This document shows positions 25,801 to 38,496 of a stretch of 64,000 nt of DNA, in pieces; the stretch's first letter is position 1, and every line of letters starts with the position of its first letter. The DNA lies in contig OX638370.1 in NCBI GenBank assembly GCA_951812925.1, forward strand, positions 104,174,897-104,238,896. The letters are read 5' to 3'. This stretch comes from Calliopum simillimum (taxonomy: Eukaryota; Arthropoda; Insecta; Diptera; Lauxaniidae). Made by a program: the position numbers and the translations under genes. The notes beneath the pieces were generated by a model that searched no databases, was not told the origin of the DNA, and saw only the letters and a program-made list of their open reading frames with translations.

Positions 25801-26699
25801 ATTTTCTTATTTTGAAGTTTTGAATAGTTCTATAAACGTTAAATACAGCCACGCTCTCAATTATCCAATTCTCTTCGGAATCGGAATTTAATCAACTTAT
25901 GGTGATCCGCATTTCGCTTTATACTTAAGATGGAATTGGATTGTATTCCAACAAAGCAAATTCGCTATCGTCTCCATTTTGTTTAGCTGAAAAATGATTT
26001 AGAATCGATGACATTGCAACAAATTGATACAAAACAATTTTTATTGAAATCTCGATAGCTTTTTTTTATTAATTTTTGGTAGCTGATTCCGAATTTGGCA
26101 ACGGTTTTTCCATCTTCGTTTAAAAATTTTTTTTTTTTTACAAACATATGGCGCATATCCAGCTAGTAGTGAAGTTCATTTTTGTCAATGGCACCGGATA
26201 GCCATGACCTTCCTTACAAAACCCTACCTTTTTCCTTTCTAAATTGGATCATTACTTTCCGAGTTATGATCCATTGATAAGGTGTCTTTTTCCACACAAA
26301 TCTGATTTTGTCATTGACATAGATACATAAAATGGTTGCCATACGGGCATTTCTCAAGTGACGAACGTGGTCTTCATATACATATAAAGTGCAAAAAAAG
26401 TGGAAGTTAAACATATTTTTATTTTAGTTTTTACTTTACATTGTAGCTCTTAGGTAGCACTATATTTAGTGCTAATGTTAATAGCAGGCGAAGTCCTGGT
26501 TCCAAGATACACGCAAAAAAAGACACAAAACGAACGTGACCAAAATAGATGTCGTTTTCGTGCCTATTAAAATAAAGTCAAAATTCAGCGAACAAGTCAG
26601 AATTTTTAAGTGCGACTAATTTTAAAATCTTGCTAATGTATAATGTATTTTATTTGATTCAAATATCCTCTGTAATTGTCTTTGTTTTGATCATAATGT
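22891..26699. other. Non-coding stretch with old repeats
   Basis: Parts of 22980-23600 and 26050-26420 look like diverged copies of one old repeat (gctgattccgaa, tggcaccggatagccatgacc against tggcatcgaatagccaaaatc). The section 24400-25160 is less AT-rich and unique. No gene is supported; the 119-codon frame at 24797-25156 has no recognisable domain. Confidence 0.35.
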
Positions 26700-26998
26700 A
26701 AATCGCTACGGGACAATATGAACGTGACACTTTTTCCCATCAAACAATTTTTAAACTGATAATCTTTCAAAAAATCAGGATTTCCCAGTGAAAGTTGACG
26801 TGGCATCAACAATTTTTCCAAAGGATGTCATTTGTCCCAAACCATTTTATATGTGTACCAAATCTGATAAATTATGAAGTTTTTTTTTTTTTACGGGCAT
26901 GGCATCGCCCATTACTGTACACATGTACCAAATGATGATGATTACAATTTTTGGCTCACAATTTACCTTTCTGTGGAAATGCCGATATACAGATTCAG
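26700..26998 (+). repeat. Diverged direct repeat, copy 1
   Basis: It shares ordered blocks with 27470-27945: aaaatcttt, caggatttcccagtgaa, gttgacgtggcat, taccaaatctgataaattatgaa, and ggctcac followed by tttctgtggaaatgccg. The spacing is about 770-950 bp because of indels. Confidence 0.6.
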
Positions 26999-27469
26999 CA
27001 ACCGCAAATTAACAAAAAAAAAGTTATCAAGACCTTGTAATTTTTATAATATTAATCCTTAGTCATTTTTGAATAAGAAGTTAATTTTGATGTAAAAAAT
27101 GGAAAAATATATATGGGTATTTTCATGGTGTCGCACGTGGCCGTCGAACACATTAGAAGTAAACAAAAAGTCAAAATAAACGGATATTTTTTTGACAATT
27201 GGCTTAACATATAGCTCTTAATTTGCCCCATATTTGGTGCTAAGTTTGATTTTCGGTAATTTTTAATTTTCAAGATAGTTGCAAAAAACCAAGGCGCTTG
27301 CACGGGACAAAAACAGAAGTGGTTTTCGTGGCCAACAATTCAAACGACGATTTCATTGAAACCTGAGGCAATATTTCAATGTGGCTAGTTTTAAAATGTT
27401 GTGCATTGATGCCTCTTAAAAATTGTCTCGAAATGATTTATGCTTTTTTTTAATTTTATTTTAATCAAG

Positions 27470-27945
27470 GCCGCATGGGACGTGTCGCACGGGACATTTT
27501 TTTCCACCATACAAATTTTAAATTGAAAATCTTTCAAAAAACCAGGATTTCCCAGTGAATGTTGGTTCACCTTATCTTGTTAAGTTGACGTGGCATTACC
27601 TATTTTTCAAATGGATGTTATTTGTTCGTATCCATTTTACATGTTTACCAAATCTCATAAATTATGAATTTTTTTTTAAGGGCGCCTATTTTCTATTATT
27701 TGTCCTGACGCTCTGTACAGTGTACACATGTATCAAATCTCATTCTTGTGCGTTAAATATTTTCAGAAATATGATAAAGTGATTTTTGCGGGGGCGTGTT
27801 AACCCCGTTTTTCTCAGCACACATTAGTTTTCTTGGTGCTTGTTACATATGTACAAATCTCATCAGTGTAAGCTAAATAGTTTCAGAGACATGATGATTT
27901 AAATTTCTGGCTCACGGCTTATCTTTCTGTGGAAATGCCGGTATA
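27470..27945 (+). repeat. Diverged direct repeat, copy 2
   Basis: Second copy of the repeat described at 26700. It holds extra sequence between the blocks, with a GTGTACACATGTATCAAATC block (near 27718) also found in related form at 26920 and 27840. The CAAATCTCATN block family also appears near 32398 and, reversed, near 20640. Confidence 0.6.
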
Positions 27946-30900
27946 TACTTATATATTTTTTTTCTTTTCTGAGACGTTTTATAATTTTTCAAAAGAAAGT
28001 ATAAGTACTTAGCATTATACATGTGTGGCTTACTTGTTATCCTCCATATTTTTGTCAAATTCACTGGAACCGTTTTTGATCAATATTGAGACAAATTATT
28101 CAGTTGCCAAAAAGTTGGCAAAAAACTATTTTTATAACATGTCATGCAGTTCGCGAGATATAACATTTTAAGTGTTTAGTCGTAAGAAAAGTGCCATGGC
28201 CACTTGAGATTTCTCGCACACTTTTTATTCAGAAATACTTAGTTGACCCCGTATATATTAAAGTTCAGAAAAATTGCTCTTTGGTTGTCTAAGTGAGCGA
28301 GCATAAATAACGTAACACGTTTAGAGCGGGAAGGGGTCATAACATTCTTACGCTAAAGAGTAAAAAAAAACCATCACAAAATTTTCAATTTTTAAAAAGT
28401 GGGCATGGCACTTCGGCTATGCTGCCCACTATTTTGTATAATAAACTTTCCAAAAATACTAATCAATTACAGATTATAGTGGAAATCCTGAAAACAAACG
28501 CTTTTTCTCATTATTTTGCATACAACTTTTGTAATAAACAAAATGAAAGCTGTCTTTATTATTAATTTTCTATAAGTTTACTTCTTGAAGTATCCTTTTA
28601 GTGATTAATCTAATGCTACTTCGAAGGCTTTCTTTATCAAGCACTCATTTAATTTGCTTGAAATGTCCTTACTGATTCGATTGCAGGTAAATTTGATGAG
28701 TTTTAAAACATTCTATGTACCTTAATGAACTTGGTCCGACTAAAGTGCGTTTTGAATCGCATCAACGTAGTCAGCAGTCATTTATTTTATACTCTGCAAA
28801 GATTGTGTTCTCGCTTTAAGTGCTTTTATCATTTCGAGCATTTCCATTTCATCCTCTTGGTTTGCTTTTTATGCACGCAAAACTGCAAAGAAAACTATGC
28901 TAAAATAAAAAGAAGAAAAGTTGCCGATGAAGAAAAACTGCAAGACGCAGTCCGTCCATCTTCATCGTTTTGTACATCAGTCGTTAAGTCAAGGATCTGC
29001 GGTTTCATGATGCTCGCACGGCACTAAAGTGGATTTATGGCGATTGTCCTTGATAACAAAGAAAACTAATGATAGACTGGATGTCTCAAAGTGGGTTGTG
29101 GGAGGAGTCCGCAAAAAATGCAACAGTCATGTAAATTATGATTGCAAGCAGAAGAATGAGTGACGGCTCTGATGGATAGATTTAAATTATGAAAAAGTGC
29201 AACTTTATCAACTTCTTCTTGCGACTGGTGGCGATTATAATAAATTCTGTTCTGCAGCAGGACTCAAACTCTTTTCGCTTGGACTTTGATACCGCGACTT
29301 GGACTTGCGAAAATTATTGCGCTTAATTTTGCTGACTTCCAATTTAACGTGTTAAACAAAGCGAACACAGCGCGCGTATACGCTCCACTAGCCGCGAATT
29401 TTTTGTCGTCTTCATCGAAGCTGTAAGTTACGTGGCAAACGAAGCGTTTTTCAATTTTCATTTAGCAAGAAATTACCAAAGGATACGCTTAAGATGAGAA
29501 CGAAAAGGGAAATGGTTCACCCCCCTTTTGAACAGCATTGCCCACAACGGCACCATCACATAATTAGCATAATCAAGTCAAAATGACGACAACTCAAACC
29601 GTATTCTACACCCACCCCATCCCACTCCAGACCTCAACACGCAATACAAATTATTAACACTTTCATTTAGTAACGTTGGTTGTGCTGCTTTGAAGAAAAA
29701 CTTCAACGCACCGTCTCACTGACGATGCCCCGACAAAGGGGCTTCAATTTTGAAGACTTTAATTGAAACATTTGCGTTGTCGTGTATGAAATTGCACTCA
29801 CTTGCGGAAGAACTGAAAATGAAACATTAAACCAAAAAGATGATGAGTCTGTACCGCAAGCAAGCAGGCTGACGCAGACAGCAAGAGGAATAGCAATGGC
29901 AACACTGAAAGTGTTGAAACTTAATTTCATTCCACTGGTATATTTTATATTTTACAATACTTCAAGTGAGAAATTAATTTCCTTACCACATTAAGGTGGT
30001 GATGCTCGAATTTGAATTGTTGGGGGGAATATCAGTGTACCGGTAAGAGAAGGGTTGCATGAAATTATGACAGTTTTCAAAAGAAATAAAAAGGAATACA
30101 CTTTTAAAAATCGCTGTATTTCTCTAAATCATTAATTCGAGTCAAATACCATTGCATAAACGTAAGAAGCAATTAACAGTTTCATGGCAAAAATTATAGA
30201 AATTCAATTTCGATGCACCCTGTGCCACTAATTAAAGCATATGCGCGAACAAAACAGTATGAGGTGAGATTTGCATGTGATGAAACAGCCTCTTCAGGAA
30301 ACATGGATTAAATTCTATGTCTGCCAAATAACTGGTTATCTATTTGAAAAGTCTAACGATATTGAAATATTGTTGAAAGCTCTTTAAGCTTCTATACGAC
30401 ACATCGGAGTTTTGGCTTAAAAAAAAGCAATTTTTCGACCACTTAATTGGGTCAATCATTACGTAATCGATTAAGATTTGAGTTGACATCTCTGATTTAT
30501 ATGAAAATTGGTGAATATATAGTATTTGACATACTGTGTAACTGTGGTAAAATGATTTTTCAAAATTCCGAAAAAATCCAAGATGGGGCCGTATGAAGCC
30601 CGATCCAACTTTTAGATACTCACATGTTTGAAAATTCATAGCTCCTCGGATTTTGATCTGATTTTAATGAAATTTTCAGGATTAGTGCAAAAAAATATGA
30701 GCTTTCGAAAAAACATTACACTGAAAAAAATAAAATTTATTTTAAATGAAAAAAAAGCTCTTTTTCTTTTTCAAATCTAATTTGGGGCTTGGTGCACCCT
30801 TTTTATTTTTTTAAAATATTTTTATTTAAAAGTAAATTGTATTATAATTATGCGGCTGATTTCAAAATTGTGGTATCTTTTACGGTTATCAAGTTATGCT

Positions 30901-32488
30901 TTTTTAAAGTTGTTTAATGTTGTGTTTATCTTGAGTCGTTGGTGCACGTGAGCTACCATATAGGGTTGCCACCGTTGGACGGTATTTTTTTTTTGGGTGG
31001 ACTCTATGTAGTAAAATTCATTTAGAATATTTTTGGAGAATATTTTAACGCATTTCAAACAAGTTTTTAGAAAAAGGGTCTAAAAGACCTGTTTCGTCTG
31101 TTTCTCATTAAAAAAGTGAAAAATTATTTTTTTTCCCACATAAGCCCCTTTTCATAGACCAGGTCACATTTGCACATATTCTTCATTGGGTAGGGTACCA
31201 ACAAATTTTCTCCATGATTCCAGTTAATGATGTATCAACATTGGCAAAACCTACCTTATACTTTTCAGTTTTAGAAGATGATTCGATTAGTAGCACAGGG
31301 TGCATTCAAATTTATTTTACTATAATCGTGAAAGTTCTAACATCAGCTAGAGATGGCGAAAGATCCACATCCTTAATTTCTTGTTATACTTTCAGCTCAG
31401 TGTATTCCAATTTAATTATTCGTTATAATTTTTGTTGGTGCGTTATTTTGAATTTATATTACAATATGATTGTTTTCATTCAAATGAATCGCTTTATGTA
31501 CCATTTGTTTAATGTTACCAATTTTTGATATTTTTTCTGTGTACAATGTTTTAGGTACCACGCTGGTAGAATTTATTGCTATAACTTTAGAAAGTATTCC
31601 ACTAAGCTGTCCGTACCTTGAACACCTCATATAGCTTTAGCCTAATCAAATTCAATCCATACCTACCTTATTAAGTCCGTAATCCTGGTCAAGTAATTGT
31701 AAACATATAAAAGTTTTTCTTTACAAATAACATAAGCTCACATAAAGCGTAGTAATCACTTTATGGCTTGAGTTCAAAACAAAAGTTAAACATAACGTCT
31801 GCAGGAAGTATGTACTAAGCACTTTTCCATTCACCTCCTGGTCACTTAACGCAAATCTTTAGAATCCAAAATGTAATTGTAATTCTCGCCAAAAAACAAA
31901 GCAAACGACGAATCCCTTTGATGCAAACAGAAGGAAAAAACAAGAAAAGAAAAGAAACGAGAAACCAGGCGAAACTTATTTTGTATAACAGTAATTTAAA
32001 TTTTTCTCAAAAAGTTTTACCATCAAAGGACCAAAGGCGACGACAACGGCGACGATGGCTCCCACCACATCCAAGTGCTGCCGCTGCTGATCAAAGGGAA
32101 ACTCAACGCAAAGCGACGACATAAGTAACTCGGTAAAAAGGTTTGCGTTACGCCAAAGTCAAAGTGGAAAATTTGTGCTGCTGCACGCAAGCAGAGCTGT
32201 GAGAAAATTAAATTCACTTGGCGCCATGTTGTGCGTTCGCTTTTGGTTATTACTGTTACTCGTATTTCTTGAATGAATGGGAAGGAGGGGGATATATGAA
32301 CGTTATTTGATACTTTTAGTATGGACTCGATACAATGAGTGCGTTTATTTTCTTTATATATCTAAGCCCAAAATCTTTGCTTCATCTTTTCGTATTCGCC
32401 AAATCTCATCTGTCTGCGTTCAATAGTTTCGGATATAAGAACATTTTTTTTTAAGGATGGGCGTGGCATCGCCTGTTTAATTAAAGTA
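27946..32488. other. Non-coding stretch
   Basis: No gene is supported. The region 28725-30000 is non-repetitive and somewhat GC-richer; its open frames (for example 28725-29027 plus, 100 codons; 29703-29930 minus, 75 codons) lack recognisable domains. The rest is AT-rich. Confidence 0.3.
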
Positions 32489-32910
32489 CCCAAGAAGAAA
32501 AATTTCTAGCACTTCTGATCCAAGCACTTCAAAAGCGCTTGTCCCCATAGAAATTTAGAAGCACTTTCACAATGATTTTTTATATGGCTGCTTTTTTTTT
32601 GCTTTTTTTTTTTATTAAAATATATTTTATTCAACATTTTTTTATTTCAACTTTCTATGGTATTTTCTCTTATTTATTTACTTTTATTTAATAGAATTGA
32701 AACTAATAACACAATGATTCGATGTAAGGCTGTAGGAGTATTCGTATGTCAAATTCTGTTTGGACAACATTTGCTTAATATAACGAGTTAGTAAATGTAA
32801 GTAAAAATAATCTTTTCTATCTATCACACGGACTGTCGTGGATTCACATCCTTATTGGTGAAAAAGATGCACTTACGAAGGGTTTTTGAAGCACTACTTT
32901 TCCCCTTGGG
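32489..32910 (+). mobile_element. Family E TA-flanked element, short copy
   Basis: 422 bp between TA dinucleotides. The left end CCCAAGAAGAAAA is inverted at the right end as TTTTCCCCTTGGG; sub-terminal text AAGCACTTC/GAAGCACT also mirrors. A decayed tRNA-like B box (GGATTCACATCC, 32838-32849) remains, while the A box seen in the long copy at 41173 is missing. The TA duplication suggests a Tc1/mariner-type mover, by inference. Confidence 0.75.
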
Positions 32911-34989
32911 TATGTTCTTTTCCATAATACCCTTTACATATTTATGAAATTTCATCAAAAATTTATAAGGAAAAGGACGGACTCTTGGCTTAAATTCAAA
33001 GAGAAGGGTTAGAGCTTTAATTCTTTATTTAATTTTTATTGCCTTTGGTTTTCTCTTGCTTAAAAATAAGAAAAAAACACGTTTCGCTTCTCTCCACCAC
33101 TCTCTGCTTCTACGAGTCGTTCTCTCTGCTAACAGCCTTAGTCTAGTATAGTGTAGAAGTAGTTTCGCCTACAGCGAAAAAATTCATGTCACAGACTAAA
33201 TGCGTTCTCTCGAAAATAATGTGCTTTCCTTCGTATGTCCATCATCGGGTTTGCGCGTTAGTCAGTTTTCACTACTTAACGTTAGCCGTGAACAAATGAT
33301 CCATCATCGGGCTACTCTCGTCTAGTGCAGTGGTTCGTTCTCCTCTCCTCCTTAAGTTCTTTTTTCCCTGCGCTATGCCTGTCTCATTAGCCCTTAATAG
33401 AGAGAGAACACACTTACACGTTAATCGTGAGCAACTAATACGTTATCGGGTTACTCACGTTTAATGAGATGGCTCTCTTTACCACCCTTCGTTTATTTTT
33501 CTGCGATCTATGTATGTCTATCTTGCACAACTTAATACTTTCCCCGCTCTACGAAAAATAGGTTCAAAATTATGTCGCTTCTACGAATAACTGCTTGATT
33601 ATCGGACTGCGGTGTGTCTAAGTTTATGCTATGTTTCTTTAACATCTAACAATTCGAATGACAGCTACATGTCAAAAACAGCTGTCATTCAATCACTTTT
33701 AGTGATGTGGTGGGGACTTTACCCTAAACTAAATGTATTTAAGCTTGTATTTTTTTCGGAAACGCTCTAACGAATTTTGCCTAGTTGAACGCATGTAAGC
33801 TTTTCAGAATTCAATACGTTTTCATAATTTCAAAGTATTTCGTTTGGGTCAAGTACTCAAGAAACGTACCGTGAGTCTAGGGCCAGCCTAGCTCGTGAAT
33901 CAATGGCAAACATATGGAAACTCGTCAAATGTGAGAAATTTAGACTCTTTGGCTTTAAACAAATTTAAATAGCATTCAACTGCCAAAAACTTTGAGCTGA
34001 AATGAAAAGATATTAGCATCGATACTCTACGCTCAGTACCAGAAAAACAAAACCCTTTCCCAGACTGACTTGTTTGACTCACAAGAATTGTTGAGAAGTT
34101 GACGACAACTTGTGCTTTGTGGCCAAGCGACGCGAATGGCAATTGGAACAAGTTGCAGTTTCCGCTTGTTTTAACTTTGATTCGAATGCACTACCCACAG
34201 AGGGCGCGCGTTGTAGTGCGGTAAAAAATGCAAGAAACTTTCAACTGCTGCTGCTGTTGCTGATACTGCCGCCGCTCCGAATTCCACAGTTGCAGAATTT
34301 CTTTGCTGCTGGTCGTCTCTTCTTCATCTGTTGGTTTGCAGTTTATTATTGGGAAAAGCAGAAAAAAAAAGAAACAACAACGCAGCAATTGAATGCCGCT
34401 GTCGCTGCTACTCACAAACTGACAGCTGCTGCTGCAACAACACCAGCAACAACGACGACGCAGTGTTTGTTGAATGTTCGCGTAATTGTTTTAATAGAAA
34501 TTGCGAATTGCGAAAAAGTTCATTTAAAGTTCGAGGCAAAAGAATTTTTAAGTTTTTCTTTGAATTCTCCAACGTCAACAAGACTCGAAATGGCAATAAG
34601 GCGTGCGACAGAGTCAGTGGAATTAAGAGTGGTCCGTCCGTCATCACTCTCTTAGTTCATTGAAGGGAAAATATTTTCAAATTGATTGCAATTGACTTTT
34701 TATTGCATTTTTGAAATTCGTAAATAGCAAGGATAATCGCAAAAGTTCGTCAAAAGGAAAGTGTCTATTTTAAATTTATATATGGGACATCCTTAGTGAA
34801 ACCGAACCGTCTCCCTCTGTTCATATGTGTATTCTAAGGATCAATCGACTTTATATGTGGTATTTGATTATATCGTAGGGTTAATACTAAAATTAGAGAT
34901 CTACATTTTTGATGTTTCGAATTAAGTTCAAATAAACATGATGAAAAGTAGCTCTACATCACAGTCTAGTCTATGTTTTGAATGTAGTC
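32911..34989. other. Non-coding stretch with weak tandem repeats and a CAG-rich island
   Basis: From 33100 to 33640 imperfect repeats of about 180 bp share CGTTAGCCGTGARCAA, catcatcggg and ctctct blocks. A perfect 11-bp inverted repeat GAATGACAGCT / AGCTGTCATTC lies at 33656-33690. The island 33880-34680 is GC-richer with CTG/CAG runs; it holds a 181-codon plus-strand frame (34110-34655) and rival frames on the minus strand, so it is more likely untranslated or regulatory DNA than a proven exon. Confidence 0.35.
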
Positions 34990-36638
34990 GGGTGAGTCTC
35001 CGAAAAATGTACCATTCAATGTCCCAGGGCTCAAAACCATGTTTAAAGTTAAAATTTGATATTTTAACTATTTGATACAAATACCTAACCAGAGCTTCTA
35101 TACGAATAGCTTGGAAAAAAAATATTTTTTAAAATTTTATTTTGAAATTATAATGCAAAAAGTTAAAAACTCATTCACCGTCCTATCCCTAACGGTTTCT
35201 TAGTGCATTTGATTTGCCCGTTTCGCATTATACGACATTGTTTGCATATATATTTCAGCTTTTGTTTTTCTGTGTTAACTCTTCGAAAATTTTTTTTTTA
35301 TATAAGTAGAATGACATACAAAGAAATTGGTCCCCCATTTTAGACTATATTCGATCAGATTTTTCTTATTCTTTCTGTAAATTTTTTAAATATTGAGTAA
35401 ATAGAGAACTGAAAGTGAAGAGAAAGAGGAGATTTCAGCTCAGTCAACTTTGGTTTTTCGATAGTGAGTGTTCGTGTTTTTTTTTTTAAAAAAAGTTTAA
35501 AATTTTTTAAAGAACGGAAGTGTGCATCATTCTTCGCTTAAGTTAATTTCCATAACTAAACATATTATTTTATCTTTATATAAGTAAATCAATAAACAAT
35601 AAGAAGGGCTATCCACCAGTTTCAACTTTTTTTAAAAAAATTGCGATTTTCATTGTGATATTACTGTTTTCGAAACATTTCGTCATTCTCCGTTTTATCA
35701 TTCTGCGTCGTTTTTTGCAACATTTCATCATTCTCCGTTTAGTAACCCTCCTGGTGCCCCACCTGGAATTTTTTCGTGTTAGTTTTGCTTAAACTATTTA
35801 TTTAAAAAATAAAAATTAAAATTTAGTTTTTTTACATAAACTTTTTAAAAATCCAACATTAATTTTTAGGGTTGCCACCTGGTTATTTTCGAAAATCTTA
35901 TATAATTCTTACTTTTTTTTTGACTAACTTGAAATTTTTGGTTTCAGGATCGCTCAGTTAAACTTTTTTAAAATTTTACAAAACTTTCGGTGTTGCCACC
36001 CGGTTTTTTTTAACGGTTTAAACTATCGTTTTTTAGTGTGTAATTATAATGGCGAATGTTGTGAAGTAAAATGCATTTTACGTTTATTTTTGATACTTAA
36101 AATAAAAAAAATTATAAAAAACAAACAACAGAAATAGGTGTCAGCACCAAAAGTTTTTCCTCTATTTTTAAAAAGTTGAATTAAGTGTTTTAAGACAAAA
36201 TTTTTATTTTTTTCTTATGAATATATGATTTAAGCAAAACTTAAAAAACAAGCGTATGGTAACCCTGAAAATTTTTGTACAGTTTCAAAAAGATTTATCT
36301 GTGGGTTTCAAAAATTTAAATTTAGTCAAAAAAATAAGAAAGATTTGAAATAAATTTTCGAAAACAACCATGTGGCAACCCTAAATAATTATGTAGAATT
36401 TTTCAAAAGTTCATTTAAGCGTTTTGAGACTAATATTTTATTTTAGTTGTTTAAATATATTGTTAAGGCGAAACTTTTTAAAAAAATATATGGCAACCCT
36501 AAAAGTTTGTCTTAATTTTCTAAAAATGTTTCAGAAGTTAAAGTCATCATATTCTATACCTTCAAGTAATAAACAAATAAAAGTAATAGGTGGGGACAAA
36601 AAAAGGCATGTTTTAGTACATTTTTCGGGGACTTGTCC
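34990..36638 (+). mobile_element. Family A fold-back element, complete copy
   Basis: About 1.65 kb from GGGTGAGTCTCCGAAAAATG at 34990 to its diverged inverted counterpart ending at 36638. Left-half blocks carry GTTGCCACC and right-half blocks carry GGCAACCCT, giving an imperfect palindrome centred near 36040. Between lie the blocks gtgcatcattct and cattctccg found in all copies. No protein. Confidence 0.8.
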
Positions 36639-37941
36639 ATATAAGTAACTTTTCTCGATACTTCTGGCAACTCTTTATAGGGTGTGGCTGTAAAAAAGCT
36701 TCATATAATGAAAATGTGTTTGCAGCCATAAACCTGGTCTTTTGTTAATTCCTATTTCCTTTGGTATATTTGCTCTTCGCATTCATGTTGGAAAAACATC
36801 TGCAATGAGCTGACACCCCAACATTTTCGACTTTTCTCAATACTTCTGTGGTGAAAATTAAGTTCTGCTGCGGTGAATAACGCAAATATGCGATGTGTAA
36901 TATCAGGTATGTGTTTACCACCTCATTTACCATTGTGTCTAGTAGCTTTTTTATACCACATTTGTATGAGATTATATTCTTAAAACACTTAGCTATAGAT
37001 GGCGCTGATGTTCTGTCAATTAACTGCAAATATATTATCCTTTTGTTATTTTATTCTTATTTTTCAATCTAAGTATGTTACATTATTTTGCATTTATGCC
37101 ACAATATCAAACATTGTACGTACATTGTATAGTATGTTTGCATGTAGGTATGCACATTGAATGTACATAATTGAAAAATATTTTTGCTCTGTATGATGCG
37201 ACAATTTTTCGTCGTATTTTTACAATTTTTCTTTACAAAAAAATTGCAATTCATTTCTATGAAAAAGTTTTTCCATTTTTTTTCCTCTCATTTTGCCAAT
37301 TTTTGTTATGTGAATTTTTCCTACTAATATGAACATAATAATTTTCATTTGCGTTGTACCCGCACCCCCCTTTTTCCACTGTTGGCATAAAGTGCTTTTT
37401 GTTGCCATGACGCGTTAATAGCAAAATTTTGTGTTTATTTCGATGAAGTGCGCTTGAGACGGTTTTGGGTAGAATATTGAAAAACAGGATAATGTTTAAT
37501 ATTGCCACTTATGTTTCGTCCTTAGCTCATCTCTGCGTAACAATTTAGCAAACTGGCTTTCCTTTCCGTTCGTATGTACGTCTGTTTTATTATCTGTCTG
37601 TCTTGTCTGTCTCACCGAATAAATGCAGAAGTACCAAATTTTACGCAATAAACGAAGAGTTGCTGTGGTAACCCTTCTTCAATTTCGACATTCCGAAAAG
37701 TAAAATTCACTCATGCACATGCACACACCGCCCAAATGACTGACATGACTGACTGACTGACTAAACGCACTCAGTCCAAATTCATATGGCTCTGTGGATC
37801 TATTGCAACAGCAAGAGAAGAAGGTTGATTGAGGAAGTCAGAGTTGTAAAAGAGTACAAACTTTAAATGTTTCTTTTGTTGTATTGAATGCAATTGAAAT
37901 TTTGTGCTCAAAAGGACCGACTAAGTCTATATTAGAGATTT
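36639..37941. other. AT-rich non-coding stretch
   Basis: No gene or repeat family recognised. It contains short tandem TGACTGAC at 37740-37760 and several ACATACATTG-like words. Confidence 0.3.
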
Positions 37942-38496
37942 CCAATGCCAATGCCAATGCCAATGCCAATGCCAATGCCAATGCCAATGCCAATGCCAAT
38001 GCCAATGCCAATGCCAATGCCAATGCCAATGCCAATGCCAATGCCAATGCCAATGCCAATGCCAATGCCAATGCCAATGCCAATGCCAATGCCAATGCCA
38101 ATGCCAATGCCAATGCCAATGCCAATGCCAATGCCAATGCCAATGCCAATGCCAATGCCAATGCCAATGCCAATGCCAATGCCAATGCCAATGCTAATGC
38201 CAATGCCAATGCCAATGCCAATGCCAATGCCAATGCCAATGCCAATGCCAATGCCAATGCCAATGCCAATGCCAATGCCAATGCCAATGCCAATGCCAAT
38301 GCCAATGCCAATGCCAATGCCAATGCCAATGCCAATGCCAATGCCAATGCCAATGCCAATGCCAATGCCAATGCCAATGCCAATGCCAATGCCAATGCCA
38401 ATGCCAATGCCAATGCCAATGCCAATGCCAATGCCAATGCCAATGCCAATGCCAATGCCAATGCCAATGCCAATGCCAATGCCAATGCCAATGCTA
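37942..38496 (+). repeat. Hexanucleotide microsatellite (CCAATG)n, about 92 units
   Basis: 555 bp of almost perfect CCAATG repeats. The only departures seen are CTAATG at 38195 and again at the right end. Because the unit is six bases and stop-free in four of the frames, long artefactual frames (Asn-Ala, Met-Pro and Ala-Leu dipeptides of over 210 residues) run through it on both strands. None has a gene-like context. Confidence 0.97.

Noticed and set aside
27858..27900. Reverse-strand CTGATGAG, a possible fifth hammerhead
   Set aside because: No GAAA core or helix II follows at a suitable distance.
34110..34663. Plus-strand frames of 181 and 110 codons
   Set aside because: Rival frames overlap on both strands, the composition is driven by CTG/CAG runs, and no motif is recognisable; kept only as a GC-richer island.
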